Part shown: piece after piece, positions 50,391 through 60,603 of the stretch
Numbering within the stretch: position 1 is the first letter of the stretch
How the letters are laid out: each line of letters begins with the position of its first letter
NCBI RefSeq assembly: GCF_036785885.1
Contig: NC_092312.1
Span: forward strand, 17,874,001-17,938,000
Source: Coffea arabica
Taxonomy: Eukaryota > Streptophyta > Magnoliopsida > Gentianales > Rubiaceae
Length of the DNA: 64,000 nucleotides
Direction of reading: 5' to 3'
Program-made: the position numbers and the translations under genes
The notes under the pieces: generated by a model
Seen by the model: the letters and a program-made list of their open reading frames with translations, nothing else
Databases searched by the model: none
What the model was told of the DNA's origin: nothing

Positions 50391-53300
50391 TTAGTATACC
50401 GCCCTTATCTGATTGTCCTTGCTCAAGAAACTCCTGCCGTATGCGTCATCCATTTCTTCATCCGAGTTAGAGGAGAAGATGTCCACCGGAGCGCTTATGC
50501 AGCCAACAGTGCCTTGCCTTTTAGTAGGAGACAATTTGCTTTTCTGGTGATCAAGATAAATTACGACCACCGTGATATCATCATGGAAATGCCGCCGAAT
50601 TCCCTTTTCTATCTGTGCCATGTCCTTGTACCTCATCTCTCTCTTCTTTGCAGCCTCCCGCAGGGCAGCTCCAACTAACCTTTTAGCTATTCCCTGCAAG
50701 TATTTCACCAATACAAGGAAACAAAACTCAGTTTTACCTACACCAAAAAAAAACATTCCGAAACATATCAATGTTCCATCCAAACTACTCCATTTATCTG
50801 TCCTGAAATTATTCTAGATCATGCAATCAAATCATCGATATATCTCGGTGATCTAAGCGTAGCGGGAAGGAAAGACAAACTAAAGCTAGAATGGATTAGT
50901 CATGTACTGAAATAACCTCACAAACAATCAGTGCATCAACACTACAGACAAATTAACTTACTGCTCTTGGATTCTTGAATACAATCTCCACAGCAGCCTC
51001 ATCAGTTAGGTGCTCCCAAAGGCCATCAGAGGCAAATATCAAGAACAGATCTTGCGGCTGGATCTTTTTACAGATTATTGAAGGTTCTGCTGTTAATACC
51101 GGTCTCCTTAGCGGAACAGGATTTCCAAATTGCTGGAAAATTGGATCTCTGTTGAACTCAGGTTTCTTCAGATAGATGTCACCAATAGATCTTGACACCT
51201 GAGATGCACAGAGGACATGTGTTTTTGTATCAGCAATTACATTCAAGTAAATGAAAATTTGAAACAAGAACAAAATGACTTTAAAAAAAAAAAAAAGCAG
51301 ACATTGACCCCAGTCATTGGCATTGGATCTAGCATACCTCTTCTATGCTACATCAAGAAAAATAAAATATATCTTACTAGCTTCATGAACATCATGGGAA
51401 TTTATGGCCCTCATCTTCTGATATGGCCAAGATATAAAGGAAGACCACTATATATTCACTGGAATCACAACCCTTGTGATACTTCATGGAACATCTCATG
51501 CGTGGAAGACATGCATGCTTCAGCTGCATGAGACGGTGGCAAGGGGCAGAGCATGTGATTCCTGGAAGAATGGGGAAGACAATGACCCTTAGAACAGGCT
51601 AGACCATGGTTTCTGATGCTTTCCTTTTTACAGGCAAAAGGCAAGAGGAAAAGATAAGAAATACCATAAAAATTATAACGAGACTTTTACTGCTTCCCTG
51701 ATCCCTAATGTAGGCAAGAGACGCCCTTTTCTCCCAAGAAAGAATATGAAGAGGAATGTGGTAGATAAACAACCAAGATGAATAATATACGATAACTCAA
51801 ATGATATCAAGATCCACCAAGCAACGATGTGTGTGTGTGTGTGTGTCTATAGATAGGCACTATTTCCAGCTTCAATGCTTTTGGAAGGAAGCTTTATCCC
51901 TTTGGAGATTATTCTGCATCAGCAATCCAAATATCAAAGACTGAATAAAGCTCTATTCCAAGAAAGCAGAATCATTTGCCACATTTCACCATTTTTTGAC
52001 AAGACCGTAAACAATTACGCTTAGAAAAAAGAAATTAGACACTAAAACACCAAAAGTAGTAGATCGTAGAGAAGAAAGCCATTGCCATCCTGTCCATAAC
52101 AAAATTTCTTTCATCGCACATTCTATAAAATTTAAAAGAGATGGTTTGGTACAGAACAGAAACCAATTTCAAAGTTTCGAGGTCAAAGATAAATCATTTC
52201 TCTTATAAGACATGAAAAGGACTAAGCTAATTTCCCTTATTGGCCACAAAAAAGCCCCTAGGACACATAAAAATAACCTCTCAAATCTAATAAAACTTCC
52301 CACCTAATTACGAAAGTTTGATAAGATAAAGTATACAAAAGCAGGAAGAACGAGAAGCAAAGTTGAATTCACTTATTAAGCAAGTCAAAGGAATGCAATT
52401 TACCTGAATTATGCCCTTAATTCTCCAGACTCCACGACAATAGATCACTATGGGAGAATCACCAGGATGTTGTGCTTCAACCTCCCTCCTCACCTTCTCG
52501 CACGAAACATTATGATCTGTTGTTAACCGCTCAGCTACCACTGAACCACTTTCACCATCAGAACCTCTTCGGCCCAAAACAGCTCTGGAGTCCCCTAAAT
52601 TTGCTACATACAGCTGGTCATTAGAAATAGCGCCAACAAGACAGCATGAGCCAACCGAAGCAATCTGTGGCGTAACCGCCAAGGATCGCTTCACTAATTG
52701 GGTAAAATCCTCTTCTGTAGCACTAAATGCCTTCTTTATCACATCCGCTGATAAACCCCCTTGCTCACCGGCAAATTCTACAAAAAGAGTTTCCCACAAA
52801 TCACGTAATTGAATAATATAACACTGCGGGAGGGAGCGAGTCTACAAGGAACATATTCCACAAACCATCAAAAGATTATTTTAATTTCAAGGCAAGCCGC
52901 CACCATCAATCAGGGTTCATTCACAGAATTTGACAAGGTCGCTTGTTCCTCGGTATTCGAATGATCGATAGACTCTCCCCGTCACCATTCACGCCACCCT
53001 TCCAGCTTCTTCCTTGCCAGTTCCCACCCCACCCCACCCCTTCTAAAATTCTATTTTCGCTTTTATGCTTTGGCAGGGAGAAAAAAAAACCCAATAATGA
53101 AAAATCTTACAAAGTTACCAAACAGACACAGACATAGACACGGAGAAAGCATGCATTAGCAACTCCAAAAAAGAAAGGGGAAAGAAGATGAAGAAATGAA
53201 AAAAAATTGAGAAGAACAAAATGCAACATACTGTGTAAATAAGGGAAGAGGTGGCGGTTAACGAAGCGAGAAGCTTCAGGGCCACCGTGACCGTCGTAGA

Positions 53301-53505
53301 CGCCGACGTAAGTGGCGGAGGGGGAAGTGTAAACTTGACTCTGGTCCTCGAGACTAGAATTAGCCTGGACAACGGCGATGGAGAAGTCACCGGAGGCGTG
53401 GGGCTTTAAGTCCATGTGCCACAGCAGCCCATCTCCTCCTCCGCCGCCGCCACTCATCCTCCCTAAACACCTCTCCAACGGCCTATAGCACGATCGCAAC
53501 ATCAT
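50391..53505 (-). CDS. PP2C63: Clade D protein phosphatase 2C
   Basis: Four exons: 53505-53232, 52777-52404, 51198-50962 and 50693-50391, joining to 395 residues. All PP2C motifs are present in order: [20 protein letters not shown] (metal-binding Asp), [64 protein letters not shown] and [16 protein letters not shown]. Metal-dependent Ser/Thr dephosphorylation is therefore likely intact. The N-terminus [16 protein letters not shown] and [18 protein letters not shown] fit clade D, whose members dephosphorylate plasma-membrane H+-ATPase and are inhibited by SAUR proteins in acid growth. The closest match I recall is Arabidopsis At4g33920 (PP2C63). Intron 2 (about 1.2 kb) has a (GT)n run near 51830. 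Gene-specific substrate is not deducible. Confidence 0.93.
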
Positions 53506-54584
53506 CTATCAAATTCTAGTCCTTACGTTTGAGGTGGGGTTTTTGGCAAGAAAGATGAATACTAGTACTAGTCGTCCTCCTATCCCATATCAGGAGGAGG
53601 AGGAAGTGAACAAAACCGGGAGCAGACCGCGTAGGAAAGGAAGAATAGTGAAAGACACGCTGAAGCGGACGCGTTTTTCTACTTTATTGCCGATACGAAT
53701 GCCTTTTTCTCCACTCCACACTTCATTCAAACTATAGTCCATTCCATTCTTTGATTTCGGTCTTCTTTGGGCTTTTCCAAGTTCCTTAATAAAGACTACA
53801 ACTGGCCCGGCTCTCAACCATCTTAAAGGTGCTTTAGAATTTTCAATTCCGTTGACTACGATACCCTTTTATTGGTCCAGACCTGAAATTCTGTTTTTTT
53901 TTTTTGTTTTTGGCACCCAGACCTAAAATTCAGTATGCGCTATTAAAGAAAAATTTTTTTAAAAAATAATTAGAAAAACTCTGAGTGCTTGGAGTTGTTG
54001 GAGACTTTGGGTACATATATGATGCAAGCAAAATATACTACTATTATTTGATAAAATTGAATTATCCAAACACACCCATTTATTGCGACCAAATTAAAAC
54101 AAATCCAAATTAAAAAAAAAAACCTAAAATCTATCTTATTTCTTTAAATAAAACTATAAATTAAAGGAAAACAAATGACCCGGGAGTTTGGAATTTTGGA
54201 TATCTTCGCAGAGAAGTTAGATGGGAGGCAAAAAAGTACAAAGAAGCGGGGAGAAGCAGAAAGAGACTAATTTGTCTAAATATTATAACTCTTCAATATA
54301 GACGGGGTCAATTGGGGTTTACTCAGTGTCGTCTTCGGGAGGATCCATAGACCCATAGATCGAAGCTACACAAGTTTTCACCCATCATCATTAAGCATAA
54401 TGTATTTATTCATTAGTATTTACTATTAACCCTCCAACCTGTGAGAAAAAAAAAAAAAAAAAGAATTACTACTAACTCTCCAATTGTATTCGGTAGCACG
54501 GCATTACTCTATTACCAGCGTTCTTCGCCTTTGTCTAACCGTCAAGCATACCAGATAGAACTTAGAAGCAATGCCACCACGGTG
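53506..54584. other. Spacer upstream of the PP2C gene
   Basis: Should contain the PP2C promoter. Otherwise AT-rich with no recognised gene. Confidence 0.45.
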
Positions 54585-54780
54585 GTTTTTTTTTTTTTTT
54601 GTCGACACAGGGGTGTCCGGGTCAATCCTTACGGGGTCCAACTAATTTCCTGCGGTCCGGATCCGACGCTTCAACCCGACCCGAACACGTTAAGTGTACG
54701 GAGTAATTCAGCGGAGCGGAGACTCGAACTTGTGACCTCAAAAATTCACTGGTGAAAGGCGCTACCGCTGGATCATTCAT
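54585..54780 (-). mobile_element. tRNA-derived SINE
   Basis: Minus-strand retroposon: a T-run at 54585-54600 is its poly-A tail. The head on the minus strand has A-box-like CCAGCGGTAGCGCC and B-box-like AGTTCGAGTCTCC. Flanks CCACCACGGTGG and CCACTAAGGTG could be a worn target-site duplication. A truncated relative lies at 27006-27105. This is the third SINE family in the window. Confidence 0.7.
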
Positions 54781-55058
54781 GCGGGACCACTAAGGTGATT
54801 CTTAGACATGATTGATTTTAAGCAATTAGTTACTGGAAATTGCATAGATTTTAGAATTGGGCTCCAACTTCCAACCAACCAAAAGTTCGCTGCTGGGGTC
54901 ACAACAACCCAAAAAGTCAATTCAAATTTTCCACGTCCGCTGATTTTGCTCAGTCATGGTAGTAGTATTTCAAAACAGCGCCCATTACCGAGAGTGATTA
55001 CTACACTCTTTCCTTTTTATTTTTTAAAAAAATTTTTTTTTTGGTCACGAGTCCTTAA

Positions 55059-55529
55059 TAGGGCTGCAAACGAATCGAGCCGCTCGCGAGCCGCTGGAGT
55101 CAAGCTCGAGTCCAGCTCGATATTAATCGAGCTCGAGTCGAGCTCGAGACAGCTCGAGTCAAACTCGAGCTCGAACTCGAGCTCAGAATATTAAGCTCGT
55201 TAGCTCGCGAGCCGGCTCGCGAGCTTGAGTATATATATATATATTTTTTTTTTTATTTTTATTTAATAATAAAATTACGTATATTATATATATATTTTTT
55301 TTTTATTTTTTATTTTCATAGTGAAATTACGTATATATCCTTAATATTTTATTATTTCTTCAGAAAAAAATATTATTTTATTTATTTTTTAAAAAAATAA
55401 AATATTTTTTTTTATTTTTTTCGAGCTCGGCTCGACTTGATTCGAGTCGAGCTCGAGCTTGGTAAAATTTAGTCGAGACTCGGTTCGATTAGCTCAAAGC
55501 TCGACTCGACTCGACTCGTTTGCAGCCTA
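55059..55529. mobile_element. hAT MITE with GGGCTGCAAACGA ends
   Basis: Inverted ends TAGGGCTGCAAACGAATCGA and CGAGTCGAGTC...GTTTGCAGCCTA (471 bp) are flanked by an exact 8-bp duplication GTCCTTAA (55051-55058 and 55530-55537). Subterminal regions are packed with GAGCTCGAGTCGAGCTCGAG repeats around an A/T core. Older relatives lie near 26.0-26.5 kb and 37.1-37.5 kb. Confidence 0.85.
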
Positions 55530-57645
55530 GTCCTTAAGGAAGGAAAGCAAATTTCTATTTCTAAAATAAATAAATTATAGTGGTGAGTGGTGACAGATTG
55601 AGATTATGCTGCCAAAGCAGTCGCCCAGCGCATTGTACTTTTGACAATGGGTACTCCGTGCCGTGTCATTTATGCTTCAACATTAACCAAGACATAGACG
55701 GTATGTCACTTCATGGAGGTTGACTGTACTCCAACTCCCAACAAAATATAGGAATTTAGGAAGGAAAAAAAAAGTTGATTCCCTTTCCTGATGTCTAATT
55801 AATAAATTGTCTGAATAGAACCTTGATTGCAGGGCAGTGCCTGAGCTGTTTTGCTTGGTAATATTTCGATTGGACCAGCTTTGATTGAAAGTTTAATGGT
55901 AGTAGTAGTTAGGTGAGCGGGCGGTTGAGAAATAGCTGAGTCTTTTCTCGGATGCCTCGACTTGCGTGATCTGTGCTCTAACTTTTCATATCTGGACAAT
56001 TTGCAATCGCCAGTTCATCCGTCCTGTTCTTGGCCAGTCGCAGTCGGTTGGCCTGCGTCTGATTATGAGCAGAAGCCGCAAGAATTCTGAAAATATAGCA
56101 TATGATCACCGGCACCGCCCGCTGAAACGAATTTCAACATTTTTGGTGCAAGGAGGTCCGTATCATCAACCTAACAATCATGATGAGTCAACGAAATCGC
56201 AGATAAAAATTTTTATAAGTGCATCGAACCCCGCAAAGCCATTTTCCATATCAACAAAACGTGCTTAAACAAATGCAAAACGCCTAATTACCCTTTATTC
56301 CAACCGATAGAATCATACGAGTGTGACCATCCCACAATTCCATCAAGGAAAATTAGAACTTGACATGCGCTGCCACCTTTAATCACTTGTTTTTCTATAA
56401 ATGGTTCCTCGCTTATATATCACCGTCAGAAATTGTTTACCAGCATCTGTCCAAAAGAGTTGAGACCTCAACTATTGAGGAGGATCATACCCCGTGGCCG
56501 ACAGGTTATGCAACACTGTACTTGGTGTTGGTGTAACAAAAATCAGCACGAACACTTGGCATTGAAGACAATATCTTGTCGGGGCGCTAGCAACATTGCG
56601 TTACAGTGAGTGGGATTGCTACAAAACTTGATTAGATTTTGGTTACATACATAGCACTTTATGCAGAAGTAGGGTAGGGAAAGTCATCAAATCAAATCAC
56701 TGCATGTTAACGGTCGACCTTGTTTTAGTGTCAGCTAACAACCGTTTGTGCCCCAATCTTTTTTCTGCATACACAACCGGTGGCCTGGTTTTAGTGTCAG
56801 CTTTACCAATCTTAAAAACGCCACCAATGCAATGGCTCTTATTGTTTGGTCGATCAATGGGTGGATGTGACTCATTTGTCTGTGTTAGTAGCCTGCATTA
56901 CATTAGCGTTGTACCTGTGCGGATTGCTGCATCAAACAACTTTAGTCTTCCCAAGTAAACTGTCAACTTCTGTGTCTTGTAAATGTACCAAGGAGAATAC
57001 TCGCTTAAATTCATCACTTGACCGTCAATCAAGGAAGTTTTCTTCTCTGAAGCTCTCGATCTGAAGTTGCTTTTGCATAGTTCTTTCTTTATGTGTCACA
57101 TTATCAGAAAGACAGGATAAGAATGTTCTTGATTAATCGCGAATTAGACTCTTTGATCCAAGTGTAGACCATGCTCAATTGTGGTTCGTCAATTTCACGA
57201 TGTCCCATTAGTGACTTTTAACATGTGATTTTAGAAGTGTTTTGCTTTGGATCTTGTGATCTTTTTCCGGAGTTATAATCTCACACTTTCCTCATTTTTC
57301 ATACATAAGACAAAAGTTTGATTTAGGTCAGTCATCATGTGGTTCTGCCACTCAACCTGACCAGCTATGCCAGAGGCCATCCTGACTCTGACTGCCCCAA
57401 TTGCAACTTCAGGAGATCAACGGAATGGTCCTCATACCACACGCCAACCTCTTTAATTTGATTCCACATTTTATTTGCTATATAGAAGGTCAATTTGATG
57501 ACAAGAAGGAAGAAACATGTAAAGTAAAAATTTGTAATCTTCAGGTATTATTTCAGTATTTCAGATAGACTTCATAAACATTTTCAAACCATTAGAGATG
57601 ATCTAAGTAGCCCAAAGCGAAATGCCAAAAATAAAAGCCAATAAG
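55530..57645. other. Spacer downstream of the DUF2828 gene
   Basis: No gene recognised; the part next to 57646 should be the 3' untranslated region of the DUF2828 gene. Confidence 0.45.
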
Positions 57646-59325
57646 TCAATCGAACACAATCAAATTTTGGAGTTCTTTTCTGCGAAGCGCGGATCTCATC
57701 AGTTCCTCTGGTGTTGGAACCATCTTCAACATCTCCTCCGGCGTTGCGAACTCACCTTTTCTCAGCCATGCATTTGCCCAACTATCAGAAAATCCCTTAA
57801 CAATAACCAAACCATCAAACTTCTTTACCTGTGGGACACTAACGCATTCTTTAACATCCCAAAACACAATCTCCGGCAATTTCTCATACCCTCGACTCTG
57901 ATACTTACGTACGCTTGCCCACGTTGCCCAAAAATTATTTGCAGCCTTCTCAAAGTCCACATCAGTGAAAACACATATCTTCTTCACCATCCTATCCAAA
58001 CTCATATTTCCAGCAACTGCAGCTTCTAGAACTTGATCGAAAACCTTGGAAAACCTTATATTTTCACATTGCCTCAATTTTCTCATGAACTCAATCTTTG
58101 ATCTCAGATCACTTCCTTCAATCCTGCAAAATATGGGGTCAGTGCCGAATGTGAGCACTTTTCCCTTCCAAGGCTCGTCACTGATTTCTGAGATCAGCAA
58201 CCCTATACCGAGAGCAAAATCCATTGCTGCATTTCTAGTGCCTCCTGACACATTGTAAATGGCCAAACAGTTTCTCCATTCTTGTTTCTTGGCACAAGCT
58301 TCCACTATATTGCGCCATCGAATCTCTACGGCGTCATATTGAACACTTTCATCATTCAAGCAAGCGACAATATGATGAGGGCCAACCTTGCTTCTACCCT
58401 TAGTGTATATATCCAGCAAAATTGTTAATCTTTCTTCACTGTCTCCAGTCAAAAGCCTTTTGTCCTTTTGATAGAGCATGAACAACTTTTTACCTAAATC
58501 TTTCTTTGTTGTTGGCATTGTTACTCGGTCTGCTCCAGCTTCGAGGGCTTTGCGGAGAGGAACAAGGACTTGTTTACGTAAACGATTTCGGACTCTATAA
58601 GCATAGTGGGTTTCGTCAATCTCCTTATACTCCTCATCAGATTCAGGCGGAAATAGCTTTCTTGCAATTCCCTCGCATATCAGGGTCGATTTATCACAAA
58701 CAGAATCAAGAGAGGGACATAATTTGGAAGCCATGCTAAGCTCGTCAATTCTTCCCGAGGCCAAAAACTGTAGATCATCCCTAAGAAGATCAGCGAACAA
58801 ATTTGAAATTTGATTGTGCAAGAAACGATATTGCGCATCATGTACGTACTTCTCTAGTGCTGATCGAGCCCTGCTGATATCTCTTTGTTTCTTCAGTATT
58901 GTGCATGGAATCTTGTCTGAATTCTTGATATCTGCCATTGTTCCCGAACCCTTAGAGGGGTCCAGAATTCTGCATAAGATCTCAAGCGTATAGTCTAAAA
59001 GCTCTAAACTCGAAAATATGCTAATATTGCATGCAAGAGTTAGGTGATGATGCTGGTGAAGCCACAAAATTGCAGGCAAAAAAGCTAGTTTGTTAGAGTT
59101 TCCGCCGAAGTTGAATATGATTTTAAGGGTCGTCAGGGGGTTGTGCCTCCAAGCACTCTCTAGTAGAATGGGGAGGTTTTGGAGCGAGAGGTCACAGAAA
59201 AACAAGTCCATGCAAGGGCTTCTTGGGGATGTTGGCTCTTGATCAATTGGGGAAAGGGGGCTTTCATCTTGAACACACAGGTTATGAATAAATGGTGGGC
59301 CAAGAAGAATGGTTGGAGGAGCCAT
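57646..59325 (-). CDS. DUF2828 (vWA-like) protein with altered MIDAS motif
   Basis: An intronless frame of 559 residues from the ATG at 59325 (MAPPTILLGPPFIHNLCVQD), the usual opening of plant DUF2828 proteins. The frame is open for 64 codons upstream, but a TATA box at 59361-59368 lies inside that extension and no upstream ATG is needed. Conserved blocks include NPLTTLKIIFNFGG, LPAILWLHQHHHLTLACN, VPLRKALEAGADRVTMPTTK, WRNIVEACAKKQEWRNCLAI and PWKGKVLTFGTDP. The C-terminal half is a von Willebrand A-like domain. Where relatives have DVSGSM (metal-ion site), this protein reads NVSGGT at about residues 358-363. DUF2828 function is unknown to me. It is somewhat shorter than the family norm, mainly in N-terminal spacers. 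Confidence 0.9.
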   Translation of the reverse strand: MAPPTILLGPPFIHNLCVQDESPLSPIDQEPTSPRSPCMDLFFCDLSLQNLPILLESAWRHNPLTTLKIIFNFGGNSNKLAFLPAILWLHQHHHLTLACNISIFSSLELLDYTLEILCRILDPSKGSGTMADIKNSDKIPCTILKKQRDISRARSALEKYVHDAQYRFLHNQISNLFADLLRDDLQFLASGRIDELSMASKLCPSLDSVCDKSTLICEGIARKLFPPESDEEYKEIDETHYAYRVRNRLRKQVLVPLRKALEAGADRVTMPTTKKDLGKKLFMLYQKDKRLLTGDSEERLTILLDIYTKGRSKVGPHHIVACLNDESVQYDAVEIRWRNIVEACAKKQEWRNCLAIYNVSGGTRNAAMDFALGIGLLISEISDEPWKGKVLTFGTDPIFCRIEGSDLRSKIEFMRKLRQCENIRFSKVFDQVLEAAVAGNMSLDRMVKKICVFTDVDFEKAANNFWATWASVRKYQSRGYEKLPEIVFWDVKECVSVPQVKKFDGLVIVKGFSDSWANAWLRKGEFATPEEMLKMVPTPEELMRSALRRKELQNLIVFD

Positions 59326-59360
59326 ACTGGCTTCACAACTCGAGCAGGAGCAATGGAATC

Positions 59361-59368
59361 TATTTATA
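59361..59368 (-). promoter_or_regulatory. TATA box of the DUF2828 gene
   Basis: TATAAATA on the minus strand (CCTATAAATAGATTCC) lies 36 bases upstream of the ATG at 59325. This implies transcription starting about 10 bases before the start codon, an unusually short leader, and argues against the longer upstream frame. Confidence 0.6.
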
Positions 59369-59813
59369 GGGGGAGGATTTCTTGGGCAGCAAGCTGCAAA
59401 GTCCAGGGAATAATATGGAGTAAGGCGGTGATCACACTGCGTTAGCTTACTTGTCTTTTGGGCTACGGCTTGCTGTACAATTTTGTCCCAGCACTTTATT
59501 TGCCTAATTTTTCTCATTTCCTTCCCACCTTTTCTGGGTGAGCTTACCGGCAGTTAAGACGAGTTCCTCAATTCGTCAAGTCATCCTTTACCCGCTCCTG
59601 TTGAGTTGCCTCATTTCAAACACACCCTGAAGGGCCTAAACAAAACGAAAACGAAAACGAAAACAAAAGCAGAAGTCAGATAACCCAAAAGATTGAACAG
59701 GACTTGAACCAACTTTTCCTTCTTTTTTGTCTGCTAATACGGAGATGGCTGATGTACGAGGGGATTTCGTTTGGATTTTGGACATCGATGGGCGCTTTTT
59801 GAGTGGTAATGTA

Positions 59814-59982
59814 GAGTGTGTTTGAATTGTAAGTTATTTGTTCAAATATATTTGCTTACATCATCATTATAATTTTCAATACACCTTTTTATCTTCCCAA
59901 TTATCTTTTTATCTCACATACATCACATCACAAAAAGTGTTACAGTAAAAATATCTCAAATAACTTACAATCCAAACACACT
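59814..59982. mobile_element. MITE, family A, copy 2
   Basis: Ends AGTGTGTTTGAATTGTAAG and CTTACAATCCAAACACACT are near-perfect mirrors. The interior shares TTGCTTACATCATCATTA, TCTCACATACATCACATCAC and AAAAAGTGTTACAGTAAAAA with copy 1 at 17679-17858. It lies upstream of the DUF2828 gene. Confidence 0.8.
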
Positions 59983-60603
59983 CGTAGTTGTGACCTAAAT
60001 ATGGACTTTATATGTTAATCATGTAACATTTAATCGGCCCCCTACATGCAAATTGTTACCGGCTAGCATGTCGTTATACTAGAATTCATGCATCCTTCCG
60101 ACGGCTTTGCAATCTTTTTTCCAGGGAAGAGCCTGACGTGCATCATATTTTAACGGTGTTTACATAACAGCGACCTAGGAGAAAACTGCAGCAAGCCAGA
60201 TAAGTGCTTCATTCTTATAATTGCAAAAAGATAAATTTCAACGTGGATATTACAAGTAATTAAGATTCGCATATAATACGCTCCCAGTTTTAATTCTTTC
60301 GATATATTTGGACAATTGAAACCAGGTTTACTCACCGAGTAATGGCATAGAAACATGGAAGACGAAAGACTTGGTGAAAGGAAGGGAGACTTGATACACA
60401 GGAGGCATAATGGCAGCTCACAGGCACAAACAAAAATCTCCAGCTGACATTACTGGCAAATGGGAAGATGGTAAGGACTGACTAGTTAGCTTCCTGGAAC
60501 ACCGGGATTCCATTTAGTCACTTCCAAGATGAAGCAACGGCTCTGACCTATCCCGTCATCCAAAACTTAACCATGGTATGAGATCAAGTTAATAGGCAAC
60601 AGA
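59983..60603. other. Spacer downstream of the RING gene
   Basis: Likely 3' untranslated region of the RING gene near 60600. No other gene was recognised. Confidence 0.45.

Noticed and set aside
55966-56268. 100-codon plus-strand frame
   Set aside because: Low resemblance to anything known and no supporting signals; likely chance.
59326-59517. 64-codon N-terminal extension of the DUF2828 frame
   Set aside because: It contains the TATA box, is not conserved-looking, and MAPPTILLG is the usual family start.
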